NCBI GenBank assembly: GCA_030679145.1
Contig: JAUXTU010000054.1
Location: forward strand, 1 to 48,653
DNA length: 48,653 bases
Direction: 5' to 3'
DNA from: Bacteroidota bacterium
Lineage (GTDB): Bacteria; Bacteroidota; Ignavibacteria; UBA10030; UBA8401
Part shown: positions 6,792 through 15,933 of the stretch, one piece after another
How positions within the stretch are numbered: the stretch's first letter is position 1
Layout of the letters: each line of letters opens with the position of its first letter
Program-made: the position numbers and the translations under genes
The notes under the pieces: model-generated
Told to the model about the DNA's origin: nothing
Databases searched by the model: none
Seen by the model: the letters and a program-made list of their open reading frames with translations, nothing else

Positions 6792-8774
6792 TTATTTTAA
6801 CAGCATAAGTTTTTTTGTGGATGTAAAACTTCCAGCTTGTAATGTGTAGAAATACATTCCGCTGGGAAGATACTCTCCGTTAACCTGTACAGAATATGTT
6901 CCCGCATTCTTCTGCTCGTTTACCAATGTCGCTATCTCTTTTCCGAGCAGATCATACACTTTTAATGTTGTGTAGCTGTCAACTGACAGCTGATAACTAA
7001 TTACTGTTGTTGGGTTAAACGGATTTGGATAATTTTGTGCAAGCGCAAATTCTTTAGGCAGATTCAATTCATTTTTTACCGAGAGTGTACCGACATTTGT
7101 AAGATCAACATAATTAACACTTAATCCGGTCCCATAGAATGTAAATTTCAGGGTATGGATCCCTGCGGTTAGATCAATATCAAACAAATCCTGAGATTTC
7201 CATATCGGTACATCTCCATCCCCCGTCTTTGCAATTGTATTAAAGCTCAGAGGGGAGTTATCCGGAGTTACGAGAATAACTGCGCCGTCTGCATTTGCGG
7301 CAACTCTAGCTGAAAATCGATAGGTAGCACTTTCTGTGACATTTACTGTAAATTTTAGATATTCTCCCGTTTTGACATTAAACACATCGTACCCATTACC
7401 AATAGTATCGGAACATTTTTCTATATCAACACCATCGTTACGATACATATCGCCGGAATTCCAACCCCAAGCTCCGCCTCCGGCGTTTTGGTACTCATTA
7501 TCTCTGTACGCAACTCCATATCTGCCATAATCGTAATTTGCAGCATAGAGTCTTCCCGGAATTTTATTTTCGGCAAATGGAAGCGTTGAAGATTCTGCAA
7601 CCTGCCGGAACATTGCATCAATGACTCCTGAATTATATATGCATTTTTCCAATTTTAATCCCTCAGCCATATCCATTAATCCTTTCATCGCAAACTCCAC
7701 CGATGGTTTGTCTGCTTTTCCACTCCAATACCGCAATAAATAATTGTATTCCGGTGTGATTGGAACTGAATACATGCCATTCATAGCGTTAAATTTCTTC
7801 AATGTCCACCATGACCAACCAATATGATTCGCTTCCAACAACGATATGGCATCAGTAAACCACGCATTGGAATTTTCTCCCGATTCTCCCATCCATAGCG
7901 GGCGATTAGTTGCATCGCGTAATGTTAATACAAAATTTATTGAACTAACATCATTGGAATTCCAATATTTATGAAAGCTGTATACCATATTATCGTCCCA
8001 TGGCGGGGTTAAACCAGTAAAATCATTTGCCCAAATATTTCCTTCAATAAAAATAATATGCGTTGTATCAACAGAACGGATCGAATCGGTGATGGCGATG
8101 TAAAGATCACGCAGCGGCTTATTGTTCGGTGGAAGATCCCACACCGTTTCGTTGAGAAGATCGTAGCCGCCAATCCATGGTTCATCTTTGTATCGTTCAG
8201 CAAGTTTTTTCCATAGGTTGATCGTCATTATTTTGTTCGTATCGCTTTGCCACAACGATGGAAGCGGATAATGATAATCGCTGATGTTGGAGGAATTTTG
8301 TCCGCCGGGAGCAGCGTGAAGATCGAGAATTAAATAGATGTTATTATCCGCACATTGACGCAACAAACTGTCAACAATAGTGAACCCTTCGGTCAACCAA
8401 CCGCCGGAGCTGTTCATAAAGAATTCCCAATGCAATGCTACCCGCACAGAATTAAATCCTAATTGCGAAAGACGTTCAATATCTTTTCGTTGAACAAAAT
8501 TCTTTCTGTACGCCGCCCAAAATGTGTCAGCTTTTTGCTGACCAACAACGCCGACAACTTTTAGTTTCATTTCCCAAAAAGCATTTGCAAATGAGGACGT
8601 CTGCAGCATATATCCTTCGGGAAGAAGCCAGCCACCAAGTCCAATCCCACGCAGCATTACTTCTTCATTCTTAACGTTGACGATATATTTTCCTGAAACT
8701 TTCAGGAATCCTCCGGCTGTTAATGTAGAGAAACAGAAAAGCATTACCACAAATAATATTCGTATTGATTTCAT
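6792..8774 (-). CDS. GH5 beta-glucanase with CBM6-like and T9SS domains
   Basis: Surface-exposed endo- or exo-beta-glucanase. A signal peptide (1-20) precedes a clan GH-A barrel with acid/base Glu209 (YDLLNETV) and nucleophile Glu297 (WMGESGEN), plus the substrate-site signatures [16 protein letters not shown] and [10 protein letters not shown] typical of the exo-1,3-glucanase-like branch of GH5. A beta-sandwich module at about 420-565 ([26 protein letters not shown]) resembles CBM6/CBM35. The T9SS sorting domain covers about 580-660 ([24 protein letters not shown]). It lies between the CotH-like gene (12-bp gap) and the GH3 lipoprotein. A GH5 paralogue without the extra modules is encoded at 17608-18819. 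Confidence 0.92.
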   Translation of the reverse strand: MKSIRILFVVMLFCFSTLTAGGFLKVSGKYIVNVKNEEVMLRGIGLGGWLLPEGYMLQTSSFANAFWEMKLKVVGVVGQQKADTFWAAYRKNFVQRKDIERLSQLGFNSVRVALHWEFFMNSSGGWLTEGFTIVDSLLRQCADNNIYLILDLHAAPGGQNSSNISDYHYPLPSLWQSDTNKIMTINLWKKLAERYKDEPWIGGYDLLNETVWDLPPNNKPLRDLYIAITDSIRSVDTTHIIFIEGNIWANDFTGLTPPWDDNMVYSFHKYWNSNDVSSINFVLTLRDATNRPLWMGESGENSNAWFTDAISLLEANHIGWSWWTLKKFNAMNGMYSVPITPEYNYLLRYWSGKADKPSVEFAMKGLMDMAEGLKLEKCIYNSGVIDAMFRQVAESSTLPFAENKIPGRLYAANYDYGRYGVAYRDNEYQNAGGGAWGWNSGDMYRNDGVDIEKCSDTIGNGYDVFNVKTGEYLKFTVNVTESATYRFSARVAANADGAVILVTPDNSPLSFNTIAKTGDGDVPIWKSQDLFDIDLTAGIHTLKFTFYGTGLSVNYVDLTNVGTLSVKNELNLPKEFALAQNYPNPFNPTTVISYQLSVDSYTTLKVYDLLGKEIATLVNEQKNAGTYSVQVNGEYLPSGMYFYTLQAGSFTSTKKLMLLK

Positions 8775-8786
8775 AGTTAACCTTTA

Positions 8787-10490
8787 TTATTTAATTAGTA
8801 TCATTTTTTTAATTGAAGAAAAATTTCCGGACTGTAAACGATAGAAATACATTCCTGCAGATAGAGAATGTGCATCGAATGAGACAGAATATGTTCCAAA
8901 TTTTTGATGTCGATCTACCAATACTGCAACTTCTTTGCCGAGAATATCAAACACTTTCAATGTAACCGGTAAACCTTGCAGGTCTTTTAGACCTGCAAGG
9001 TTTTGGGGAATTGAATAACTGATCACTGTGTTTGGATTGAACGGATTCGGGTAGTTTTGTGATAATGTAAACTCGTTTGGTATTTGTTCATTCTCGTTCT
9101 GTACATCAAGCAGTTCCCCGGTCAGCTCAATATCCATCCATTCAAAGCGCTCCACAATCCATTTTTTGAGATGGATGATCTCGTTGGGATAAGTTCCGCC
9201 AATATAAGCATTCGGCCAAACATACGTATTCAGTATCGGCCATTTTGTGAAGTTCCGAACCTGTGCTTCATTGATCAACGTTGATACCGAATCGATGAAT
9301 TTGTTGATGCGCGGAAGTGAAAATTTATTGCTCCGTAACGCTTTCCAACGGGAACTTGCTTTCTTGATAAAAATGGTATCTTCGTAAACTTTTTTCCACC
9401 AAAAAGGGGCTTGAAACATATCACTGCTTAGAAATGAAGAATTGGAAGTAAGATATGTTAATTGCCAGCCTTCGATTGTTGATGCGTCGTAATAATCACA
9501 ATTACCAAACCCGTGATTGTAGTCCCATACAGGTCCAAAAAAGAGTTTAGGGTTTTTGGAATCTTTATCTTTGTACATGAAGGAGCTTAAACGGTATGAA
9601 TCAACATTCTTTGTCGCCTCGCTGATGAGAAAAAAATCAACCATTGACGGAACATCCAAATATTTTGAATATCCGTCGACCGTATCAGCATAAGCTGAAG
9701 AATATAAGATGGATTCGAAGTTCAAAACGAAATTCTTAATATATAATTTCTGATCGGCAGTGATATCCTCCGGTTTTGGATAATGATATTGATAAAGAAT
9801 TTTGAACTTCGAACCGAATTGAGGTGGAAAACTTGAATTCCATCCGTCATTTCCGCTTCCATCCAATTTGTCTATCTTGATGATGTACCCTCCTGTTAGC
9901 GCGTCGCCGGTCACTCCGGTGGAATCCATTTTGGAAATGTTCACTCTATTTTTATCCCGCTTAATTTTCTCAAAAAAAATATACACTCCCTGATATTGAT
10001 CATTGATGACCACTTCGCAAAATCGAGTTCGACTTGCATACCGCCCCAGACTGCTTGCCAGCGTGTACGTTAACGCATCGCGCATCAATGTTTTATCGTT
10101 GTATGAAGCTGAAAGGATCCAATCGCTTTCTTCAGGAAAACCGAAGATTGAGACATCAAAACTTTCTCCAAGTGTGTCCCGTGTTTCAAGACCATACTGC
10201 TTTTTTGGAAACATCTGCGTAGACGATCCTCTGATCTCGATTCCAATTTTCCCTTTGTAATGATTAAATGGATCGGTTAGATTATTCCGGACACCGGGGC
10301 CATTATCAATAATTCCCATATCAGCAGTGATCTTTGGTTCATTAACGATCGTTTGTCCGTTGGTGCTGATGATAACAATAGGTAAATTTGATGAGGTGAA
10401 TGTTTGTGCAGAGATAAAGGAAATGCTTGCTGTCTCAAGAAACAAACAACAAACAAACAGCAATCTAATTTGATAACGTATGTTTTTCAT
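8787..10490 (-). CDS. CotH-type protein kinase fold with T9SS domain
   Basis: Secreted member of the CotH family, atypical kinases that phosphorylate Ser-containing surface proteins in spores and also occur in some extracellular glycan-degrading systems. Visible marks are EIRGSSTQMFPKKQYGLE (glycine-type loop and Lys), FFEKIKRDK, DYNHGFGNCDY after GPVW (metal-binding Asp/Asn) and a C-terminal T9SS domain (NYPNPFNPN ... MILIK). I start at ATG10490, not the TTG at 10502, because GAGG precedes it. A 33-bp perfect foldback at 8971-9003 adds about 11 residues within the sorting domain. It is followed at 8 bp or less by the ASST gene upstream and 12 bp by GH5 downstream, so it is part of the operon. 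Its substrate is unknown; catalytic activity is inferred from motifs only. Confidence 0.85.
   Translation of the reverse strand: MKNIRYQIRLLFVCCLFLETASISFISAQTFTSSNLPIVIISTNGQTIVNEPKITADMGIIDNGPGVRNNLTDPFNHYKGKIGIEIRGSSTQMFPKKQYGLETRDTLGESFDVSIFGFPEESDWILSASYNDKTLMRDALTYTLASSLGRYASRTRFCEVVINDQYQGVYIFFEKIKRDKNRVNISKMDSTGVTGDALTGGYIIKIDKLDGSGNDGWNSSFPPQFGSKFKILYQYHYPKPEDITADQKLYIKNFVLNFESILYSSAYADTVDGYSKYLDVPSMVDFFLISEATKNVDSYRLSSFMYKDKDSKNPKLFFGPVWDYNHGFGNCDYYDASTIEGWQLTYLTSNSSFLSSDMFQAPFWWKKVYEDTIFIKKASSRWKALRSNKFSLPRINKFIDSVSTLINEAQVRNFTKWPILNTYVWPNAYIGGTYPNEIIHLKKWIVERFEWMDIELTGELLDVQNENEQIPNEFTLSQNYPNPFNPNTVISYSIPQNLAGLKDLQGLPVTLKVFDILGKEVAVLVDRHQKFGTYSVSFDAHSLSAGMYFYRLQSGNFSSIKKMILIK
8971..9003 (-). 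repeat. 33-bp perfect foldback inserted in frame in CotH gene
   Basis: AAACCTTGCAGGTCT (8971-8985) and AGACCTGCAAGGTTT (8989-9003) are perfect 15-bp arms with a 3-nt loop. The whole is 33 bp, eleven codons, giving roughly NLAGLKDLQGL. The neighbouring T9SS domains lack this segment: VISYQLPVNSFTTLKVYD (ASST) against VISYSIPQ[insert]PVTLKVFD here. Confidence 0.85.
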
Positions 10491-10509
10491 GAGTTGCCTC
10501 AACTATATA

Positions 10510-13389
10510 CTACTTCAGTAAAAGTATTTTTTTTACGGAAACAAAACTTCCCGCCTGCATACGGCAGAAATACATTCCTGACGGAACATGCTCTCCCTTG
10601 AATTGTATAAAATGCGTCCCCGCTTCTTTTGTTTCATTCACCAATATCGCCACTTCTCTTCCAATCGCATCATATACTTTCAATGTCGTAAAACTGTTCA
10701 CCGGTAACTGATAACTGATAACTGTGTTTGGATTGAAAGGATTGGGATAATTTTGGAACAGAGCAAATTCTCTCGCAATTGTTCCTGTCTCTACAACTCC
10801 TGTTGCTGTTGAAATGGAAAACACGGGGCTCACCGCAATAACATTGCTGTCCAGAACAGAACTGATCTTGATCGTATATGTTGAATCGACAGACAATCCT
10901 GATGCCGGAACTTTCCAAATATATCGTCCCGTGTTTTCTGTACTGTCTTTGATCTTTAAGATCAAAGCATCATTTTTATACAATCTGATGTTTACCCGTT
11001 CATCAAAATTATTTTCATACAAAAGAACATAAGAACTATTCTGAACAAATTTCTCTTTTGCTGTTGGATAGTGCATAGTGATATAAACATTGGATGTTAC
11101 AAATGTTCCAACCGCCGACCAATTACCGTTTCCCTGTTCATTCATTGTTTTTGAACGCCAATAATATTTAGTGTTCTGTTCAAAATTATTCCAAATTTTA
11201 TAAGCTGTCAACAATAACGAATCGTTGTAAACGATAGTGCTGAACGTAGAATCTTTTGCAATCTGCAAATGCGACCCAATGATATGCCCGAATGAACTCC
11301 AGCGGATGAGCATTGGCTTCGTCTGATTTACACGGGCATTGTTCAAAGGCAAAACCAGTATGGGTGTTTTCGGAACGGTAATTTGATCCGGAATACCGAT
11401 AATAAATTCTCCAAAGTGTGTTGAATTGATCGTTACAGTTTTTTTCACGGCATCATATACCGTTGTTAAAGGAATAAACACTCCATTCCCTTCAAACTCA
11501 CGTCCAAACACTACCGCATTATTCAGATTAGAATAATTTGCAAGAATCGTGCTGTCAAAAGTTATATCGGCTGTAAATGAAGTAATACCTGTTTGTGAAA
11601 TGACAATTCTTTGAGGACGAACCACCGGAGCAAGTTCAACAAAACTTGTATTTATCGGTGAATACATGAATGTATTAACGGAAACAGAATTATATCCCGT
11701 TGTTGCATCAATAAATTTAATCGTAATACCGGTGTGGATGCTGTCTTCCTTATTAAAAATATATTCATTACCGGGCAGCACTTCATAATGAGTAACGCTT
11801 TGGCTGGGAACAGTGTGTGCATTCCACACAAATTTGCGCGCGCTAAAACTCGGCATTTTATCCAGCGATGACATTTCAAACACCGTATTTTTTTCTGGAG
11901 TGACTTCTGTTATTGTTGTGCTTCCAACTCCAGCCCAACTTGCCGAACCCCATCCAATAACAGTATTACCGTTTGACAAACGCTGCGCTGAACCACGAGC
12001 AGGCGCAAAAACATCGGGTGTATGTCTAAATTCCCACACCATGGTTGCGGTCTTATTGATCTGATCAATTTTATATTCAACAGCTCTTGAAAATACCGTT
12101 TTGTGAAGATTCCCATTATCAAACAACAAAAAATTTCCATTCGGTAAACGATTGAAACTGTGCTGGAACGTATAATACGCCGGCTTGTTCGTTTCGTTTT
12201 CGCCAATAAATGTAAATTCATTTTTCTTTCCGCCCATTCGCCACATTATTTCTCCGGTCATCCGATTTATTTTTACAATGTCACACGTATTGCGAAAACA
12301 AACAAGAATGTTTCCGTCGGAATCGATATCGTATGCGTTGATATGGATATAATCGAAAGCGGAGGCAGTAGCATTCATATACGTTTCCGAAATTGGAATA
12401 TAATCCCAGCTTCTCCATTGAAAGACGACGCGTTTTTGCAAATCTAACTCTTGAAGAATTGAGCCTACAACAATTGCGTTTGGGCTTCCGCCTGTTACAA
12501 CATTTCGCAAATCAAAATATTGAATATCGTAAGCGTGAATGAGCACGTGACCATTTGGCAGCATCAAAAATGCGTGGCTGTCTGCATCATAACCATTTCC
12601 TGCACGAAAACTATCAACTTCTGTAAATGTTGAATCCAAAACTCGGTGCACAACTCTGCTTCCGCCTGCATATCCCCATTCGCTAAATGGATCTCCGTAC
12701 GACATTAATCCGTTTGGCTGCACTTTAAAATCGTACGCATGATGATTGACGTGCTTGTATTTCACAACTTTGCCGTTGTTATCAAACATCATTAAATAAT
12801 GTCCAACACTGGGAACTGTTTCTACCGTTGCGAGTAAATAATACCCCGGCGCAGGATTATTTGTTGTATCGAGTTTGTATTTTGGAAGATCGGATGGAAG
12901 TGAATCGACCGATAACATTGTTTGCTTGGGCACCTCGCTTTTTTTGGAAAGAGCATTTACCGGAACAATCTCGCCGCGATCATTGACCGAAATTTTTCGG
13001 GACAACGGTTCCGACTGCGAAGTGATGGTGAACGAGAAATTTTTTGTTTCAAGAATTTTTCCTGTAACTGTTTTCACCTCTCCGTTAAACAGAACGGTGA
13101 TTTCTTCCGACGGAGAAAAAATATTCTTCGAATGAAACAGCAGCGTCTGCTGATCGTCAGAGAGTATAAACGATCCCGCATGAGATCCGCTCACTGAACC
13201 GTCTATACGAATGTCATCTGCTGAAAGAGTGCTCTCCGCTATCTTCTCGGCACTTCTGAGAATGATATTGGTTTCACGGGAATTGAATTGTGAGTTCGGA
13301 ACGGGAGAAATATACGTTATTGATTGCGCCTGAATTTTTACAGAGCAAAAAATAACAGCTATAAAGAATAGAGTTCGTATTGATATCAT
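10510..13389 (-). CDS. Arylsulfotransferase-fold (ASST) secreted protein, T9SS
   Basis: 959-aa secreted protein. A signal peptide (1-22) and an N-terminal Ig-like domain (about 24-125) precede a six-bladed ASST propeller (about 175-520). The propeller carries the repeated LPNG blades and His272 (ADSHAF), His349 (DYIHINA), Arg366 (VCFRN) and His410 (TFQHSF), in the order of the active-site His/His/Arg/His of E. coli AssT. Fibronectin-III and Ig-like modules (about 640-870) and a T9SS domain (NYPNPFNPN ... KKILLLK) follow. AssT transfers sulfate between phenols; a role inside a glucan locus is unknown. AGAAGG before ATG13389 fixes the start. First of the trio ASST-CotH-GH5 read on the minus strand. 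Paralogue of the next gene (13606-15777). Confidence 0.85.
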   Translation of the reverse strand: MISIRTLFFIAVIFCSVKIQAQSITYISPVPNSQFNSRETNIILRSAEKIAESTLSADDIRIDGSVSGSHAGSFILSDDQQTLLFHSKNIFSPSEEITVLFNGEVKTVTGKILETKNFSFTITSQSEPLSRKISVNDRGEIVPVNALSKKSEVPKQTMLSVDSLPSDLPKYKLDTTNNPAPGYYLLATVETVPSVGHYLMMFDNNGKVVKYKHVNHHAYDFKVQPNGLMSYGDPFSEWGYAGGSRVVHRVLDSTFTEVDSFRAGNGYDADSHAFLMLPNGHVLIHAYDIQYFDLRNVVTGGSPNAIVVGSILQELDLQKRVVFQWRSWDYIPISETYMNATASAFDYIHINAYDIDSDGNILVCFRNTCDIVKINRMTGEIMWRMGGKKNEFTFIGENETNKPAYYTFQHSFNRLPNGNFLLFDNGNLHKTVFSRAVEYKIDQINKTATMVWEFRHTPDVFAPARGSAQRLSNGNTVIGWGSASWAGVGSTTITEVTPEKNTVFEMSSLDKMPSFSARKFVWNAHTVPSQSVTHYEVLPGNEYIFNKEDSIHTGITIKFIDATTGYNSVSVNTFMYSPINTSFVELAPVVRPQRIVISQTGITSFTADITFDSTILANYSNLNNAVVFGREFEGNGVFIPLTTVYDAVKKTVTINSTHFGEFIIGIPDQITVPKTPILVLPLNNARVNQTKPMLIRWSSFGHIIGSHLQIAKDSTFSTIVYNDSLLLTAYKIWNNFEQNTKYYWRSKTMNEQGNGNWSAVGTFVTSNVYITMHYPTAKEKFVQNSSYVLLYENNFDERVNIRLYKNDALILKIKDSTENTGRYIWKVPASGLSVDSTYTIKISSVLDSNVIAVSPVFSISTATGVVETGTIAREFALFQNYPNPFNPNTVISYQLPVNSFTTLKVYDAIGREVAILVNETKEAGTHFIQFKGEHVPSGMYFCRMQAGSFVSVKKILLLK

Positions 13390-13452
13390 TAAGACCTTCT
13401 TTCATTATTTTGTAATTACTCAGCATAATATTTGAATATTTAAAAAATATGC

Positions 13453-13564
13453 GTCATTCTGAGCGGAGCGAAGAATCTGCTAGAGGCGTTGGGAAAATGC
13501 CACCGCACAAACCAGATTCTTCACTTCATTCCGCAACAAAACAGCGGAACTCGTTCAGAATGAC
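13453..13564. repeat. Foldback (MITE-like) repeat, GTCATTCTGA family, copy 2
   Basis: 112-bp intergenic element between the two ASST genes. Outer arms are GTCATTCTGA (13453-13462) and TCAGAATGAC (13555-13564). The inner arms GAAGAATCTG (13470-13479) and CAGATTCTTC (13513-13522) are perfect 10-mers. Same family as 1953-2113, and it shares the CACAAACC-GATTCTTC part. Confidence 0.85.
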
Positions 13565-13605
13565 AATGATTATATATTCACGGTTCTCATATCTGAGTAG
13601 TTTCA

Positions 13606-15777
13606 TTATTTTAAAACAATCATTCGTTTCGTTGATGTAAACGATCCGGCTGTGAGCGTATAAAAGTAAATACCGCTTGGTAATTGATGATGGTGCAACA
13701 GTGAGAACAGAACGCGATGCGTTCCTGAAATCTGACGTTGATCGACAAGCTGAGCAACCTCTCTCCCGAGAATATCATGTATCTTTAATGTAACATCACT
13801 GTTCTCTGCAAGTGAATATGTAATAATGGTTTCGGGATTGAATGGATTGGGGAAGTTTTGTTGTAACAAAAATACATTTGGTACACGATCAATATCGTTG
13901 TTCACCCCGACAGCGATTAGCTGTTTCACTGAAACATTATCGATAATAACATCGATATCAGATAAACCACAGTTAAAGACAACACGGGCATTATTGTCGG
14001 ATACGTCGTTCATGGTAAAATCAAACGAGAAATGTTTTTTGGTTGTTGTTAGAGCAATAGCACTTGTTTTGCTATAATTTGTATTTGGCACAGCTACCAT
14101 TGCCACTTTCGGTTCCATCGTGCGATTCCCCATAGCGTATGCATCAAATTCAAGTCGGTACTTTAAACCAGTAACAAGCGGGATACCTTCCTGCACCAAT
14201 TGCACATGGAACGCTTGTGTTCCGCCATTTCCGATCTGCACAAAAAATTCCCCCTCTGTATTGATAAACGGTAACCCTGCTGCCGGTGATGTGATATTAT
14301 AGCTCCATTGATTTGTTCCATCTGAAAAATCACCGTTCACAACGAAATTTTCACCCGGTTTAAAAAACTTAACGAGTATGTTTTCTTCGTTTGAGAAAGG
14401 ACTTTCGAAACCTAAACTGTCTTTTGTTGTAACGCGGAAATAATATCGTTTGCCATTTTTGAATCCTGTCAGATCGACTGCGTTTAACGATGTTGAATCG
14501 ATCAAACGATTAGGGTTAGGAATTGTATCTATATATAGCATAAATTTGTGGCTCGGCTCTTGATCGAATTTATTGACAAGCATTGTGATCTTATCCGTTC
14601 CCGTTTCTATACTCAGTGTCGGTGCTTTGGCCTTTCCTTTCCATGGAAATTTGAAGACGCGATAACTGTGAGCACTCTTTACAAAATCCAGTTCCATTAC
14701 TTTCACACCGGCAGGAGTCACTTCCGTCAATTTCGGCAACGAACCGTCTGCCCAATTGATTAAAGTATTTCCGTTCGGAAGACGCTGCACGTTTCCCATC
14801 CACCACGAATAACGATCAGGAGTGTGGCGGTATTGCCAAACAAGTGTTGCTGTCATTGCAACTGTATCTAATTTGTATTCAACAGCACGCGATAACGCCG
14901 GAGAGTGAAAATTTCCATTGTCCATCATTGTGTAGTTTCCATTTGAAAGTACGCGGATATCATGCTGATACGAAGGACCATTCAGCGGATCGTTTACATA
15001 GGTGAATTGATTGTTCTTCCCTCCAAATCGCCACATTACTTTCCCGGTCTTGCGATTGATCTTTGTGATCTCAGAAAGATGACGGCACGAAACAACAATA
15101 TTGCTGTCGTTATCAACAGCAATTGCATTCATATGAATATAGTCGATTGTCTGCGCGGTCAGATTTTCATGCACCGCATCAATGATGTTTAAATTATCCC
15201 AACATTTCCATTCGAACACAACTGCACCGCTCGGATCGATCTCCTGCACGTGATTCCCAATGATTGTTGCATTTGTTTTTCCGCCGCTGATCAGTTTGCT
15301 CATATCCACAGTTTTGTATTCAAGCGGAATCACGAGTGCGTTACCGTTTGGAAGGATCTGTAAATCGTGTTCATCAGTACCAAATCCATTCTTCGCAGTG
15401 ATCTCGCGTGTGACTGTGTACGATGAATCCATTTCATAAAATCGGTAATACGGATCGGCAAGGCGATAGGACAGCATTCCGTTTGCCTGAACTTTGAAAT
15501 CACGAGCATTAGAAGGCATTTTTCTGTAAAAGACCGGAGAATTATTGTTGTCGAGAATTGCAATATACGGCGTGCCGCCCCAGTTGTTGATAAAGATAAA
15601 ACCGGTATCAGAATTATTCTTTGTGATCAAATTCTTCACGTGAGGATAATCAGAAGGGACTGATACACCATTGGGAAAGACAAAAGCAGTTGTTGACGGT
15701 TTTACATCGATCGTTTGTGCACTAAGGATCGAACAACATAACGCTGTAAAAATTATAAAAGAGAATAAATTTTTCAT
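13606..15777 (-). CDS. Arylsulfotransferase-fold protein with CBM4_9-like module, T9SS
   Basis: 723-aa secreted ASST-family protein. A signal peptide (1-20) is followed directly by the beta-propeller (about 35-390) with His137 (TDEHDLQ), His215 (DYIHMNA), Arg232 (SCRH) and His272 (YQHDIR). These are the same four positions as in the paralogue at 10510-13389 and as in E. coli AssT. A fibronectin-III domain (about 393-470) is followed by a carbohydrate-binding CBM4/9-like jelly roll (about 475-620, starting NFVVNGDFSDG and ending DVIIDNVSVK). The T9SS domain is at about 635-723 (NFPNPFNPE ... KRMIVLK). The glycan-binding module suggests it acts at, or on, a polysaccharide. Separated from the first ASST by the foldback repeat, so it may be transcribed on its own or by read-through. 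Confidence 0.87.
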   Translation of the reverse strand: MKNLFSFIIFTALCCSILSAQTIDVKPSTTAFVFPNGVSVPSDYPHVKNLITKNNSDTGFIFINNWGGTPYIAILDNNNSPVFYRKMPSNARDFKVQANGMLSYRLADPYYRFYEMDSSYTVTREITAKNGFGTDEHDLQILPNGNALVIPLEYKTVDMSKLISGGKTNATIIGNHVQEIDPSGAVVFEWKCWDNLNIIDAVHENLTAQTIDYIHMNAIAVDNDSNIVVSCRHLSEITKINRKTGKVMWRFGGKNNQFTYVNDPLNGPSYQHDIRVLSNGNYTMMDNGNFHSPALSRAVEYKLDTVAMTATLVWQYRHTPDRYSWWMGNVQRLPNGNTLINWADGSLPKLTEVTPAGVKVMELDFVKSAHSYRVFKFPWKGKAKAPTLSIETGTDKITMLVNKFDQEPSHKFMLYIDTIPNPNRLIDSTSLNAVDLTGFKNGKRYYFRVTTKDSLGFESPFSNEENILVKFFKPGENFVVNGDFSDGTNQWSYNITSPAAGLPFINTEGEFFVQIGNGGTQAFHVQLVQEGIPLVTGLKYRLEFDAYAMGNRTMEPKVAMVAVPNTNYSKTSAIALTTTKKHFSFDFTMNDVSDNNARVVFNCGLSDIDVIIDNVSVKQLIAVGVNNDIDRVPNVFLLQQNFPNPFNPETIITYSLAENSDVTLKIHDILGREVAQLVDQRQISGTHRVLFSLLHHHQLPSGIYFYTLTAGSFTSTKRMIVLK

Positions 15778-15858
15778 GAAATGTATGAGACATCGATAAG
15801 TCTTTTTAGTTTAGTTGTAAATCGTTATTTGAAACCATCTCAAAAATCCGAAGTAATT

Positions 15859-15905
15859 GTCATTGTGTAAAGATTGCTTCGGTCGTTTTACTCCCTCGCA
15901 ATGAC
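15859..15905. repeat. Short GTCATTG foldback / partial repeat
   Basis: GTCATTG (15859-15865) and CAATGAC (15899-15905) frame a segment containing GATTGCTTCGGTCG and CTCCCTCGC, the same arm as in the element at 33976-34086. Lies in the 156-bp gap between the GH63-like gene and the second ASST. Confidence 0.6.
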
Positions 15906-15933
15906 CATCATTTTTAAGATAACTTCCTGTTAC

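Noticed and set aside
8690-8708. 19-bp palindrome TTCCTGAAA-C-TTTCAGGAA in the GH5 gene
   Set aside because: The paralogous GH5 has the same length at this place, so it is not an insertion; probably coincidence.
10947-10967. 21-bp palindrome CTTTGATCTT-T-AAGATCAAAG inside the first ASST gene
   Set aside because: Protein alignment by eye shows no extra residues there. A single palindrome of this size is not far from chance in 48 kb.
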